Positions 1 through 11,929 of a stretch of 64,000 nucleotides of DNA are shown here, one piece after another. Below the pieces are notes generated by a model that had not been told where the DNA came from, did no database searches, and worked only from the letters and a program-made list of their open reading frames with translations. Within the stretch, counting starts at the first letter, position 1. The number at the start of each line of letters is the position of its first letter. This stretch comes from Heterocephalus glaber. Lineage: Eukaryota; Chordata; Mammalia; Rodentia; Bathyergidae. Location: the NCBI RefSeq assembly GCF_000247695.1, contig NW_004624730.1, forward strand, positions 33,396,524-33,460,523, read 5' to 3'. The position numbers and the translations under genes are program-made.

Positions 1-13
1 AAAAAAAAAAAAT

Positions 14-96
14 GGGCCGGGGATTTAGCTCAGTGATTCCATCGCTTGCCTTGCAAGCGCAAGGACCAGAGTTCAATCCCTGGTACCAAAAAAAAG
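14..96 (+). mobile_element. ID-type SINE (tRNA-Ala-derived)
   Basis: GGGCCGGGGATTTAGCTCAG start (A box), GAGTTCAATCCC (B box), GGTACC plus A-tail. Confidence 0.9.
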
Positions 97-684
97 AATT
101 AAAAGAATCATACCACAGTGATATATGTGTACCCATGTTCATACCAGCACAATTTGTAATACCTAAAACTTGGAAACAGCCCAAATGCCCATCAACTGGA
201 GACTGGATAAAGAAAATGTGTTGTGTTTTTTTTTTTTTATAAAATGCAGTACTACTAAGCCATAAAAATTTGAAATTAGAGACATTTATAGCTAAATGGA
301 TGCACATTGAGGCGATACTCTTAAGTGAAATAAACAGGACACACATGCGTAAATACCGATAGTTTCTCTAGTGTGAGAAACTGAAAATGTAAATAAGGAC
401 TAAAAGTTATAATAGGTAATGTGAAATAGGAAGAAAAGGGGCAAAGAGGAAGGGGAAGTAGGAGGGGTGGGGAAAGGAAAGAAGAGAGTGGAATTAATAT
501 GAGAAAATGAAAAAAGAAAACAAAGTCTTTGTAAATAGAAAGGGATGGAGGGGTTGAAGGGAGGGCAGGGGAAGGGAGAAAAATAAGAACCAGGAGAGAT
601 TATGTAAAGGTGCAGATTTCCAATGATGAATATCATTATATTGTATACCTGAATTTTACCAATAAAATAAAATTTTAAAAAAAG
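97..684 (+). mobile_element. L1 3' end
   Basis: Typical L1 3' UTR text: ACCCATGTTCATACCAGCAC, then CCCATCAACTGGAGACTGGA, then CTCTTAAGTGAAATAAAC. A purine-rich GGGAGGG stretch follows and it ends in AATAAAAT and an A-rich tail. Related ends lie at 47730-48050 and 49055-49395. Confidence 0.65.
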
Positions 685-693
685 AAATTAATT

Positions 694-830
694 TGTGACA
701 GGGTCTCCCTATGTAGTTCTGGCTGGTCTTGAACTCACTATGTAGGACAGGCTGTCCTCAAACGAGGTAATCCTCCTGCCTCAGCCTCCCAAGTGCTGGG
801 ATTACTGGTGTGCACCACCATGCCTGGCTG
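694..830 (-). mobile_element. B1 SINE
   Basis: Antisense B1 from GACAGGGTCTCCCTATGTAG to CACCACCATGCCTGGCT. Confidence 0.85.
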
Positions 831-1078
831 AAGGGGTGAATGTAAAGGAGGTCACAAGTGATCTCAGCAAAGTAAAGAGTGGACTGAAGCTGACTGTCAG
901 TACCCTACCCATATCTCTGTGACCTTTCACCATATACCAACTGGATCCATGTGCCAGTATTTGTGTCTATGTCCAAGTGTTTTTTCTTCCAAAAACTGTT
1001 GAAAACTATAGCTCGTATATGTGGCAGGGCAGATGTTTCAAGGAAGTAACCCCACTGAAGGTAGCCTTTATTTATTTA

Positions 1079-1157
1079 GTTTTGGTACCAGGGATTGAAC
1101 TCGGGACTTTGCTCTTTTGAGACAGGCACCGGAACCACTGAGCTAAATCCCTAGCCC
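1079..1157 (-). mobile_element. ID-type SINE
   Basis: GGTACC to CTAGCCC in antisense, flanked by GAAGGTAGCCTTTA direct repeats. Confidence 0.9.
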
Positions 1158-1686
1158 GAAGGTAGCCTTTAAATACTGATATTCAGGAGTTGGGATTGGG
1201 TGGAAAAATAATTATAAGATATATGCCTTGCACCACTTCCTAGTGAAATTTCTCCCCAGTAGCTCACTGAGGCAATCAGCGTACTCATACATGACTTATT
1301 GGCTGTCTTCCTATCCCTGCATAACTTCTCTATTTCCATACTCCCTGCTTTGCATTTGTCTCAGGATCAGCTTTTGGGAGAACCCAAACACAGACAACTC
1401 TAGATAACAACAACAACAGCAATAGGGCACTCTTGAAATATGTCAGTGAGCTACATCATTACCTTGAAAATTAGAAATAAGACTCTTGCTTTTATCCTAC
1501 CTTTTCTTTGCAAACTATATCACAGATCAGCCAAATATCAGTAAATATTTCTTCATATAGAAGTAATTGAGCTAAAAAAAGAATGAATAACAGTCTTAGA
1601 ACTTTAGCATTGTAACTCCTCAAGAATTAATAGGTCTAGTTGATAAGTATCAGCAGTTCCTAAGGTAACGAAATGAAATAGAATCA
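1158..1686. other. No recognisable feature
   Basis: Single-copy-looking intergenic DNA; nothing seen on either strand. Confidence 0.6.
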
Positions 1687-1768
1687 GGGCCGGGGATTTA
1701 GCTCAGTGGTGCCATGCCTGCCTCAGAAGCACAAGATCCTGAGTTTGATCCCTGGTACCAAAAAAAGA
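1687..1768 (+). mobile_element. ID-type SINE
   Basis: GGGCCGGGGATTTAGCTCAG to GGTACCA-tail; direct repeat GAAATAGAATCAG on both sides. Confidence 0.9.
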
Positions 1769-1936
1769 GAAATAGAATCAGGCACTATATGTCTCCTGAC
1801 ATAAAAACATACCACCACCTAATTAAAAAAAAAAACACCTCAGGCTAGATCAAGTACTGAAATCAGTGCTACTGCAAGTATGAAGTGAGGGTCAGTACCA
1901 TCAGCATCATTTGGGAACATGTTAAAAGTGTACTTT

Positions 1937-2065
1937 GCCAGACATGGTGCCACACATCTGTAATCCTGGCACTTGGGACAGTAAGGCAGGAGGATCACCA
2001 TGAGTTTGAGGCCATCCTGAACTATATACAAAGAGAGACCCTGACTCAAACAAATAAACAAAAAA
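1937..2065 (+). mobile_element. B1 SINE
   Basis: GCCAGACATGGTGCCACACA to an A-rich tail. Confidence 0.8.
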
Positions 2066-2499
2066 GTATAGTTTCAGCCCCGAGCCCAGATCTACTAAAT
2101 CAGAATCTTTAAGCATGTTACTGTGAATTTGAGCTTTAAAGGCTCTGCTGGTAACTCTTCTGCACACTAATACCTGCAAAATATTGCTCTAGGTCCTATG
2201 ATTTAGAGAAAACACAAAGAACACATGAATGCATAAAACACACCATGTTGATACAGTTAGAAGTATGGTTATTTCCTTAAGAAATAAATTGAAAGAAAAA
2301 AGATAATGGGTGCACTTATTGATTATGAGGCTTAACAGCAATCACAATGTGAATCATGATTCAAACAAAACATAGAATATTTACAAATTATAGGAAAACA
2401 TCAAACAAACTCAAATTCAGGGACATTATTCAGAGCATCCCGTACAATGAATGACTGGGAAACTGCTCCAGAAGCATAAAGAAACATGAAAACTACATG
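2066..2499. other. No recognisable feature
   Basis: AT-rich intergenic DNA without clear repeat or gene. Confidence 0.5.
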
Positions 2500-2934
2500 T
2501 AATTTGAAGAGATGTGAGCTCCATACTTAACAAGAACAAACCTTTTGCTCACAGTTTGTAGAGGTTTTAGTTCACAGTTGGCTGATTCCAAGGCAGGGTA
2601 GCATAGCAGAGGGGCATTGCAGAGGAGAAACAGTTCATGGCAGGTGGAAGGTAGAAAGCAGCAAGCTACAAGTGAGCAACAAATGACAAGTAGCAATCCT
2701 CTTGCTGTCCCTTATATTCCATCTAGGCTTCCCATTCTAAGGATGGATAGCACTCACCCAGGGTGGGCCACCCTTAATCCTACCCAGAACTATACCAAAC
2801 CAGTCAGTGGACTAATTTAGTAATCACACACCCTTAATCCCAGCATCACACACTCCAGATCCAGCCACCTCCAGAAAGCCCCACCTATGACTGCATGAGG
2901 CTTTGGGGAGACATCTAGACACAAGCCATAACAG
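2500..2934 (-). mobile_element. Degenerate MaLR-type LTR
   Basis: Antisense THE1/MST-like order: TTTGCTCACAGTTTG, then GTTCATGGCAGG, then TGAGGCTTTGGGGAGACAT near the end. Strongly diverged. Confidence 0.4.
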
Positions 2935-3078
2935 CTACTATTTGAGTTTAGTCTTTGTTTACTATGAAGGCTTTCTAGCTGACTTTCTTGCTTTCAATTT
3001 CATTTCATTAGCAACTGGCAGTATAGCCCATTGATGGATGAATTGATAAAAGAAAATATGGTATAATACACAGTTAAA

Positions 3079-3159
3079 TTTTGGAGGGGTGCTGGGGGTC
3101 GTACTCAGGATCTTGTGCTTACCAGGCAGGTGAGGCACTACGAGCTACATCCCTGGCCA
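3079..3159 (-). mobile_element. ID-type SINE, diverged
   Basis: Antisense element inside L1 with the imperfect duplication CACAGTTAAAT and CTAACAGTTGAAT. Confidence 0.75.
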
Positions 3160-3314
3160 CTAACAGTTGAATATTATTCAGACATAGAGAATACAATTCT
3201 GTCATATGCAGTAAAAAGACTGGCGCTGGAGTATATTATTTTAAGTGAAATAAGCCAGAAAGACAAGTGCTGGACATTCTCTCTCTTATGTAAAGTAAAA
3301 AAAAAAAAAAAATG

Positions 3315-3401
3315 GCTGGGGATTTAGCTCAGTGGTTCCACTGCCTGCCTTGCAAGCGCAAGGTTCCGAGTTCAACCCATGGTACCAAAAAAAAAAAAAA
3401 A
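3315..3401 (+). mobile_element. ID-type SINE; its A-tail starts the duplicated block
   Basis: GGCTGGGGATTTAGCTCAGT to GGTACC and 15 A. The sequence from the first A onward recurs after the N gap. Confidence 0.9.
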
Positions 3402-3710
3402 GTTGATCTGAATGTAGAATGGTGATTACTGAGTTTGGGAAGGGTGGGAGGGTGGATAAGGGGAGGATGGATTTGATCAGTGCATGCTGAATATATATTG
3501 GAGTATCACACTGAATCTATTTAATATGTACAGTAAATATACGTTAATCAAAAATAAACTGAGAAGTTGATTTTAAAAGGTCATCATAAATAAATCAATA
3601 CTTTAAGCTGCCAAATCTTAGCTTTTGCATATATATCACGTCCCATGTGTTTCACTCTCTCAATGATGGCAGTTATTTGATAAGCAATAGACAGAATTGA
3701 ATTAGAAGCT

Positions 3711-3896
3711 GGGAATCTTGATGAACACTTGTAATCCCAGCATTCTAGGAGACTGAGGCAGGAGGATTGTAAATTTAAGCCCAGATGGGGCAGCTTGGTG
3801 ACTTAGTACGACCCTGTCTCAAAATAAAAAATAAAATAAAGACCTGGGGATACAGCATCCAAAGGCCTTGGGTTTAAACCCCAGTATGGAAAAAAA
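3711..3896 (+). mobile_element. B1-dID composite SINE
   Basis: B1-like head (TTGTAATCCCAGCATTCTAG) joined to an ID-like tail (CTGGGGATACAG to ACCCCAGTATGG). Confidence 0.8.
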
Positions 3897-3989
3897 ATTG
3901 AGTTAGGACTGGAAAGAAGTAAGTTATAAAAAAAACCTCTGAGGCCTTTCTGTATCAAGTTATTAGCCTGGTAAATAAAAAACTTGGCT

Positions 3990-4130
3990 CATGGCATTTT
4001 CCTTTTGCCAGCATGAGCCCACTCACTCCTAGTGCACTATCACTCTAGTAAACTTTGCCAATGTTTCCTTGCCAATGTGTTACGTCCAATTCTTCGTTCC
4101 CCACATACAAAAACCTGGGAACACATCCCC
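3990..4130 (+). mobile_element. LTR remnant of old ERV, 5' side
   Basis: It contains CCTTTTGCCAGCA, then CACTCACTCCTAGTG and an ACTAT motif. These recur at 21420-21470 near the other end of the element, as expected for paired LTRs. Only the R/U5-like part is recognised. A second copy is at 14383-14523. Confidence 0.5.
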
Positions 4131-6189
4131 AGCCCCCATAACTCACCATGACATCTTGGCAAGCCCAGCCAGAAGGTAAGACCCTTTGGGAAATTTTTAT
4201 TTTTTTCTGTTTTCTGTTTTTGCATCCTCAGAGAGTTAAGAGCCACTAGGGCTTCTGCTGCTTGAGGACTCCCATGACAGGATAACCCAGTTGTGGGACA
4301 GAGAATTTCTAGGCTTTGCTGCTACAAAACAATTTCCACGCATCATGCAGGTTTATGTTATGTTCCAATTTTCCTCTTCTCTTTCCATGAACCTCTGCAT
4401 CTTAGGGATTCCTTTTCAGCAGCTAGAATCTTCTGTGCTCTCAGAAAAATGAATGCGTAAACATGAAAAGTGCTGAAAATCAAGAGGCATTTGCTCTCTC
4501 TAACTAGAATTGGAAAGAGGTGTCAGAGGCACTCTCCAGGATGTGTGTGGCCCTCATTTGGTATTCTTTTAGGTCAGCACCACATCCTGTCTGTGGGTTA
4601 AATGGTATTGTGAAAATTTAGTCCTCCAGGGAGACATAAATAAGGATGGAGCCCCACCCAGTATTCAAGCAAAGTTTCTCACACACACTTGGTGTGGGAA
4701 ATCTAATCCTGAGACACAGTGGAGAGGACTGCTCTCTGGGTCACACCAGAGGAAGCTATCTCCAAAAGCATACACCTTCAGGTTCTAAACATCTCTCAAC
4801 TGAGCAAGATCCTCTAAACTGCTCTTTCAGTCCTCTTTCCATTCTCCTTACCCCTCAATTTCAAAAACCAAAGGCCATGATCTTTTTGCCCTCCCTTAAA
4901 ACTCCCCCTTGTTCTTTCTCTGCAGACTTTTATCTGTCCAGAAACTCATATCTTTTATAATTTTTGTGATGTTGGTTAGTGGGAGTACAAGGGAGTTGGG
5001 GGCAGAGGGTGGAGATAGGTTCGGGGTGAGGGTAATTATAAAAGCTCAAGTTTTAAAGGTAGGTCCTTTCCAGGCTACTGGTGGCAGCAGGGTCCAGATC
5101 TTGCTTCTCCCAGGCCAGTAATAACATCATACTGTTTAAATGGCTCAAATGGCCTACCCAGTTTTTTTGGTCTCTTCCCTCAGGGACTCATCCTATTCTC
5201 ACCCCTTAAACAGCCACCTTCTGGGTTCTTCATCCCTTAGACTTGTATCAGTGCTCTGCAGGTGAACAAGCCCCATTTTCCCTACTGGAAATGATTGGAG
5301 ACAAAACTTACTGGAACTCAGAATCCCTAGATAGTGGGTCATAACTGATGACCATTTGTTAAATTCCTCTCCTCTGTTGGAGCCCAAAGGGCGCCTATGC
5401 AGGGAACTATTTCAAGCTGAAGAAAGAGGGCAAGAAAAATTTAACAGACTTTTATTGAGGTCTCTGGGGTTGGGGGAGAGAAACAATTTCCCTTTCACCA
5501 CTGGTAGATAACTCACTTTTTACTACCCCTCCTTAAAACAGGTATACTGTGACACTGGATGATTCCATAATTAGCTACATGCATCCACCCATTATTGGCA
5601 CCACAACTCTAGACCCCTGTCCAAGGAGATGGGTTGTGCCCCAAGGGGAAAACCCAGAAGTCTAAAGGAATTGGCACCAGTGCCACACAAGTCCAGAGAT
5701 ATCTGGCACCAAAATCCCAAGGAGTTCAGCTTTACCACAGGACACCCAAGGGCCAAACAGATCAGGGACTGTCCGTGGAACAACCTGTAAGGTTCCCACA
5801 ACCCAGCTCTTACTTTTCCTGCCCAAAGATCTATCATGGGGAATGGTTCATCTGTTCCACTTTACTCCTCACTTGAATACCTCCTCAGAATGGTCAGAAG
5901 TGCACTACGTCCAGTCCTTCATGGACCCATACTAAAAGCCGGATCTTAACCAACCTTGCTCTCAAGTTGATCCTTCTTCTGGATCTGATGCCACTGAAGA
6001 CCTCTTGTCAGCCCCTCCCTTCAATAGGCTACCTCCTTACCAACCTGCACCATCATTGCCCCCAGAAAATTGAGTCAAGCTCTTGAGTCTACTCCTTACT
6101 AGATTGAAGTCTATTTAGCATGAGGTCCTGGACTCAGGAAACTCAACATCTAAGACTACCACCATCTTATCCTTTCAAGAAGTGGTTGA

Positions 6190-7080
6190 TGCAGACAATA
6201 CAGTACAAGTTCAGGTCCCCTTTTCAGTCAAAGATATTCAACAATGCTAAGAGAAACTGGGCAAATTATCAGAAGACCTTGAGAAGTTTGCTGACAGATT
6301 CCATACCCTGATGATGGCTTTTGATCTGGCCTGGTGAGATGTCCAGTTTACAGTTTCTTGCTGCACAATAAGAGAAAGAGAAAAGATCCTAAAAGCTGCA
6401 AGACCAGCCAATGAAGAGACCTTTGCAGCCATGCCCAGTGGTAACCAGTTGGCTGAGGTGCTGTTTGGGGCCAAGAAGGGACCAAGTGAAAGTATAACAT
6501 TAGGCATAGAGAATCCAAACAGAGGTTATATCTCTAGCCCATATTAGTGGCCATATGTAAGTGCATGCCTAAACCTGTAAATTATGACAACTTCAGGACT
6601 ATCAGTTAGGGCTCTGATAAAAATCCAGCAGCTTTTCAACAATAGCTTGAAGAGACTGTCTCCAAATATACAAATTTAGACCCAGACTTTAGAGAGAACA
6701 AAATTATCCTGGGCCACTATTTTATTAGTCAGCTAAAACTCCAACAAGGCCCACAGATGAGGATGAGTGAATTGGTAGATTTGGCTTTCACAATCTTTAA
6801 CAATTGTGACTGAGAGAAAGACAAACAAGAATTGGGTAAAGAGAAAAGGCTGGTTAGTCCTACTGTCCCACATGGATCAGGCTTATAACAAAGCTTGTGG
6901 CACCAGGAGAATCTGGGTAAACCAAAGAGTGATGGTGGCAAGACTGGGCACTTCAAGTGCAAGCAGTGGGACATTTGGCAAAAGAGTGGCCTCAAGGGCT
7001 ACTAAGTCCTTGCTGAGCCTGTCTGGATATGTGTGAGAACCCTTGGCACTGGAGAAAGCATTGCCCTCATTCCTAGTACA
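6190..7080 (+). pseudogene. gag: gag remnant of old ERV (copy A)
   Basis: Capsid-like fragments VPFSVKDIQQ, then EKFADRFHTLMMAFDLAW, then KILKAARPANEETFAAMP, then LGHYFISQLKLQQGPQM correspond to class I ERV Gag. A degenerate zinc-knuckle region (HFKCKQWDIW) follows near 6950. Stops and shifts occur throughout. Copy B is at 16583-17473. Confidence 0.65.
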
Positions 7081-7339
7081 GGACAAAGTTATCTTCCACC
7101 AGAGGGGCCAGAGAAGAACACCAAGACAGTGATTGACAGTGCCTGGGGCAACCCATGTGGCCCTTGCACAAAGACATCCTCATCACTTTAGAAGAGACTC
7201 AGGTATCTATGGACATTGCAGGTTAAGCAAATTACTTTATTTTTAGATATAAGGACCTCTTACTCATTCCTAGGCTCCTAATGGTGTAATCAAAACATTT
7301 CCCAAAATTACATTAGCCTGCCCAATGTGAGGGACCAGC

Positions 7340-7900
7340 CATGGACAGGGACAGTGAGCTCATGGTTCATTGACAACAGCAATTTCTTTTTCTTTTTCTT
7401 TTTTTGGTACCAGGGATTGAACTCAGGACCTTGCACTTGCGAGGCAGGCACAGCACCATTCAGCTAAATCCCCAGTCCTGACAACAGCAATTTCATAAAG
7501 GATGGCATTAGGAGGGTGGGGTATGTCACAGTCAGCCTAACCCAGGTCATTGAAGCAAGAGGACTCCTTCGGGATTTCATCCCAAAACCCAGAACTTATT
7601 GCCTTTACTTGGGCTCTTCAACTCATCCTGGAGAAGAGGGTCAATATAGTTGCTGACTCCAAGTGTACCTTTCTGGTCTTACATGCACATGATGTCATTT
7701 TGAAAGATGAAATTTTTGAGTAGCCATCAGTCACCAATAAAACAGGATGGACCAGAGAGCCTCAACTTCCTCAGGACAGTAAATCTTCCAAATGAGGTAG
7801 CAGTTGTCCACTGCCAGGGACATCAAGCCTCATTGGATCCTGTCTCCCAGGAATTCAAAGGCAGAACTGGCTGCCAAACAGGCTGCCCTCCAAAATAACT
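7340..7900 (+). pseudogene. pol: pol RNase H remnant of old ERV (copy A)
   Basis: RNase H-like order: SSWFIDNSNFIKDG, then a segment with EARGL, then ADSKCTFLVLHAHD, then VVHCQGHQ. Little or no reverse transcriptase is recognised between a protease-like trace near 7230 and this block, so RT appears deleted. An ID SINE sits inside it at 7391-7478. Confidence 0.6.
7391..7478 (-). mobile_element. ID-type SINE in old ERV pol
   Basis: Antisense element with T-tail, flanked by a 15-bp repeat GACAACAGCAATTTC. Confidence 0.92.
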
Positions 7901-7999
7901 CCAGCCCATCAATAACATTTCCTGTGGTCCCATTTCAAGTTTGTAACTTGGAACCAGGATACTCTAGGGAAGAGCTTCAAATAATCAGTGATAAGGGAG

Positions 8000-8895
8000 G
8001 AATCTAAAAGGGTCAATGGTGGCATGTGGGACCCTGGCTGTTCTTATCACAATGGGTACAGTAGAAAGTCATGAAGTCCTTACATGATACCTTCTACCTA
8101 GGGTGGGATGCCATCATTGGTGTATCACATAAGCTTTTTATAGGGCTTGGAGTCCACAATATTGTAATCCAGGTGTGTAAGGCCTGTCCCATCTGTGCCC
8201 TCCACAATCTGTAGACCCATCTATCCTTGCTGCCTGAACCAATGTAGTGAGGAGCTTTTCCTGCGGGAAGATTGGCAAATAGATTTTACCCACATACCTG
8301 CATGCAAGGATTATACACATCTCCTTGTATGCATAGATACCTTTACTAGATAGAGGCCTTCCCCATGAGATCAGAATGAGCCCTGAAGGCAGTAAAAATC
8401 CTCCTCAAGGAAGTACGCCCTCAGTTTGGACTATGTTGTTCCATCCAGAGTGACAATGGGCTCCCCTATACATCCAAAATTACACAGGGAATTAAATACC
8501 ATCTCCACATGCATGGAAACCCCAATTCTTAGGGAAGGTTGAGTGAGTTAACCAAGCTATGCCAGCACCTCCTCCCAATTGCCTTAATGAGGCTCCAGGC
8601 AGCCCCCAAATTCAAACTTAATTCTAGCTCATTTGAGATGCTTTGTGGGAGATCCTTCCTGATGTCTGACCTGCTTACTGACATTGGACTTCCCAACACA
8701 TCCAACATGTCACTCATTTGGGAACCTTCCATTGTGCCATCCAGGAATATGGAAATAAGATTCTTCCACTCTTAGGGACTAATATTTGTCAGCCCAGGTC
8801 TACCCCAGCAACCAGGTCCTAATCAAGTCTTGGAAGGAGGGTGTGCCACAGGACCAACTCACCCCTAAATAGAAAGGCCCATACTCAACCTTCTT
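8000..8895 (+). pseudogene. pol: pol integrase remnant of old ERV, interrupted (copy A)
   Basis: Zinc-binding traces (TFYLGWDA, then CPICALHN) precede the core start IDFTHIPA and the second-Asp motif SDNG near 8455. The reading frame is broken by many stops. The C-terminal domain is cut at 8895 by the young ERV. Confidence 0.7.
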
Positions 8896-9270
8896 TGAAG
8901 GCCCTAGTTAGCAAGACAGATTCCATATTGCTGCTTGACCCACCTGCCTGCCCTTTAGATGAACTCAGAAGGAGGAAGCTTAGAAACCTCCTCCCTTTAG
9001 AAAGTCTCTTTAGAAACAACAATTAATCAACTATTGTTTTACAAATGTTCTAACGGCAGGACATTCTGCTTCTGTACCTTTCGCTTGCTTTGCTAGTTCT
9101 ATCCCATAGGGGGTGCCTAGAAACTGTTGACCTCAAAGGTGTATAAAACATGTCTGTCTTCCCCCAGTCGGGGCTCGAGTCTGATGCTCGGCTCAGGTCC
9201 TGGCCGGTAATAAACTCCTGTGTGGATTTAATATCAGTCTCTGGTTGGTTCTCTCTCACTGGGTGTAAAA
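8896..9270 (+). mobile_element. 5' LTR of young ERV
   Basis: The LTR starts TGAAGG. It has a TATA box (TATAAAA, 9142-9148) and a poly(A) signal (AATAAA, 9209-9214), which fit a U3-R-U5 layout. It ends GTAAAA where the solo copy has GTAACA, so the canonical CA end is mutated here. Confidence 0.88.
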
Positions 9271-9273
9271 TTC

Positions 9274-9292
9274 TTGGAGGCCCAGCAAGATA
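9274..9292 (+). promoter_or_regulatory. Primer-binding site region, tRNA-Gln-like
   Basis: TTGGAGGCCCAGCAAGAT follows the LTR by about 3 nt. It resembles the complement of the tRNA-Gln 3' end (TGGAGG, then CCCA and GAGAT) with one base missing and two mismatches, so the primer assignment is tentative. Confidence 0.45.
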
Positions 9293-9762
9293 GCCAGCTG
9301 CTCTGGAGCTTATTATCTTGGAGCCATTGTTTCTTTTTAGGAGAGACCAGGATCAGACATCAGTGGTGTTTGGCCCCTCTGGACACTTGTCTGCGGAAGG
9401 AGAGGCCATCCTGATGGTATTCTGGGGCTCCGGGTAGGCTGGTCTCAGTCAGGCCCCATCGCCAATCAACCGACCTGAAGGAGTTTATCGGGAAAGCCTC
9501 TAGAGGTAAGAATCAAATGATTCTTAGTGCACTATGGGTATGTAGGAGGAAGCTGGATGTGGCACAGGTTCCCCTACCTAAAGTCTCTTTGTGACAGCAA
9601 GCAGACTCACTGGGTCAGAGTCCTCAGAAGAGCGACCCCCTGGGTGGGGTCCAAATCTGTTCAGCCCCAGAGGTTTTACTTGGCCAAAGTCTGTCATTTT
9701 TCTGTTTATTGTTGTCTGTCTGCTTGCTCTGTGTGCCTTTTGCATTTTCACAGGCTAAAATT

Positions 9763-10020
9763 ATGGGTTTCTCACAGTCCACAAAAGGAACTCCACTTGA
9801 TTGTGTTTTGAATAACTTCAAAAAAATTTATTCCATGGACAGAGAAGATGAATATGGCATGAAATTTTCTAAAGACAAATTATCAACCCTGTGTCAATTA
9901 AAATGGCCCAGTTTCGGAGTCAATTGGCCCCCAGTGGGAACTTATTCTATGCACATTGCTCACAAGGTTTGGAATGTGGTCATGGGAGTCAGGGCCCCAG
10001 AGGTCCTGATCAACCTTTGA
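9763..10020 (+). pseudogene. gag: gag matrix remnant (young ERV)
   Basis: An 85-codon frame starts with MG, a myristoylation-type start, and matches the N-terminal matrix of gammaretroviral Gag (TPLDC, then WPSFGVNWPP). It stops at TGA around 10018. The rest of matrix and p12 continues only as broken frames. Confidence 0.75.
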
Positions 10021-10374
10021 CACTCAGTCAGGACAGGACTATGGTCCATCAGCCCCATCTTCCTCCTCCCTTTTTCCTTTAAAACAGACAGAGCCCGGGG
10101 GAGGATTGATTTATGGCCCTTTTACAACTAGTGATCTTTACAATTGGAAACATCAAAATCCCCCCTTCTCTGAAAAACCTCAGGCATTAATCTCTTCTTG
10201 AGTCTGTTTCTCATACCCATCAGCCAACCTGGGATGATTGCCAGCAGCTTTTACAGATCCTGTTCACCACTGAGGAGTGGGACCACATTTATCAACAGGC
10301 AGTCAAAGAGGCCCTGGGGCCAAACCCCAGCATCACTCCCAGAACTCTGGGGCATTCAGCCAAAGCTGAAACAG

Positions 10375-10790
10375 TAGTTCCATTGCGACACCCCAAATGG
10401 GACCCCAATGATGATGGTAGGAGGCTGGGGGCCTACTGCCAGCACTTATTAGGGGGACTCCGGGCAGTGGCCAGAAAGCCCACTAATTTGAGTAAGGTAA
10501 GTGAGGTTTGCCAGGGAAAAACGGAGTCTCCGGCTGCGTTTTTAGAGAGACTCTTGGAACCCTATAGTTTTCACTCCTATTGACCCAGAGGCTCCTAAAA
10601 ATGCAGCAGCTTTAAATTTGGCCTTTTGTTTCCCATTTGGCCCTAGACATTAGAAAAAAATTACCGAAATTGGAGGGATTTGAGGGAAAGAACAGGACTG
10701 AACTCCTGAACATAGCCCAGAAAGTTTATGATAACCATGATGCCCCCCGAGGAAGTCCTAGCCAAGAAACTGGGGAAAGTCATTATTGCT
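10375..10790 (+). pseudogene. gag: gag capsid remnant (young ERV)
   Basis: Capsid-like segments occur in shifting frames. They include WDPNDDGRRLGAYCQHLLGG, then a stretch ending in ESPAAFLERLLEPY, then DIRKKLPKLEGFEGKN, all typical of the gammaretroviral capsid C-terminal region. The frame breaks near 10580 and again after 10745. Nucleocapsid and protease are absent: the sequence passes at about 10815-10830 straight into the last part of reverse transcriptase. Confidence 0.75.
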
Positions 10791-10825
10791 GCATTCCAGG
10801 CACAAGAGACAGTTCCTCCAGACAG

Positions 10826-11790
10826 AAAAAGAGAAAGCCGCCTTTTTGGCTTTAAAAAAAGCCTTAGTATCAGCACCAGCCCTGGCCCTACATGATGTCA
10901 CCAAGCCCTTTCGGTTGTTTGTGGCTGAATGAGGGGGCATAGCCAAAGGAGTGCTAGCTCAGGCATTAGAGCCTTGGAACAGACCTGTGGCCTACCTGTC
11001 TAAAAGATTTGATCCTGTGGCAAGTGGATGGCCTACCTGTTTGAGGGCAGTTGCAGCCACTGCCCTCCTGGTCAAGGAGGCAGATAAGCTTAGCCTGGGA
11101 CAGGACCTGGTCATCACCGCACCCCATGCGGTGGAGATGTTACTGAGAGGAGCCCCAGAACAATGGCTCTCCAACGCCCACCTGACTTTGTACCAGGCCC
11201 TGTTGCTGGATGCTCCATGCATCAAATTTGCCGAGAAATGACCCTCAATCCGGCCACCTTACTCCCGGACTCCAACTCATACGCATGCCCCTCCATGACT
11301 GTCTGGACACTCTGACAACTTCCACCACCAACCGCCCAGACCTGACTGATGTTCCCCTGCAAAGCCCAGATGAGACCGTCTTCACTGATGGAAACAGCTT
11401 CATGGAAGACCAAGTCAGGTGTGCGGGCACAGCTGCAGTCAGTCCAGGAGGACAGGTGCACTGGACACAGGCATTAAGCTGGGGAGCTTCAACGCAGAGG
11501 GCTGAACTAATAGCCTTAACTCAAGCTGTTAGGTCGAGACAAGGCTGTAAACATCTACACTGACAGCCGGTATGCATTCGCCACTGCCCATGTGCATGGC
11601 GACATCTATAGACAGGGCTATTGACATCAGAAGGGAAAACTATCAAAAAAAAATTTTGGCCTTATTGGAGGCAATTTGGGAACCCAGCGGGTTGGCTATT
11701 ATTCATTACAAAAGCCACCAAAAAAGAGACAGCTTCAAGGCCCACAGTAACCAAGAGGCCGATGATGTGGCCCGGTGAGTGGCCAGAGAA
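10826..11790 (+). pseudogene. pol: pol remnant: reverse transcriptase tail and RNase H (young ERV)
   Basis: The segment begins EKAAFLALKKALVSAPALAL in the RT thumb/connection region, so the fingers and palm with the catalytic YxDD are missing. A TGA at 10930-10932 interrupts it. RNase H is recognisable from VFTDGNSF (first Asp) through AELIALTQA (Glu) to [14 protein letters not shown] (Asp), but a frameshift near 11545 separates the last part. Confidence 0.82.
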
Positions 11791-11929
11791 CCAGTGGGGC
11801 CAATAGACATTCTGCCCATCCAACCCTTTGGCTACCTGCCAGAAAGACCCACATATACCTTAGAAGAAAAAGAGGAAAACCAAAAGCGAAGGGGTAGAAA
11901 ACTGGACTCAGGCTGGTGGAAAGGGATAA

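Larger units (their letters stand above)
3000..3560 (+). mobile_element. L1 3' end, interrupted by two ID SINEs
   Basis: TTGATGGATGAATTGATAAA, then GAATATTATTCAGACATAGA, then AAGTGAAATAAGCCAGAAAG, then a GAATGGTGATTACTGAG and GGGAGGGTGG segment. The last part is duplicated at 13794-13953. Confidence 0.65.
3990..8895 (+). mobile_element. Old class I ERV, 5' part (copy A)
   Basis: Degenerate provirus running from LTR-like sequence (3990-4130) through gag- and pol-like remnants to the point where the young ERV interrupts integrase. Stops and frameshifts are frequent throughout. Between about 4131 and 5900 no protein homology is recognised; this should be the leader and early gag. Confidence 0.78.
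3387..9270. repeat. Duplicated block, copy A (provirus allele flank plus 5' LTR)
   Basis: This block recurs at 13780-19661 with a constant offset of 10,393 bp. I saw no difference from the first A of the SINE tail to 9102, that is through the first 207 bp of the LTR. The last ~170 bp differ by seven substitutions and a 2-bp indel. Copy A leads into provirus internal sequence. Confidence 0.93.
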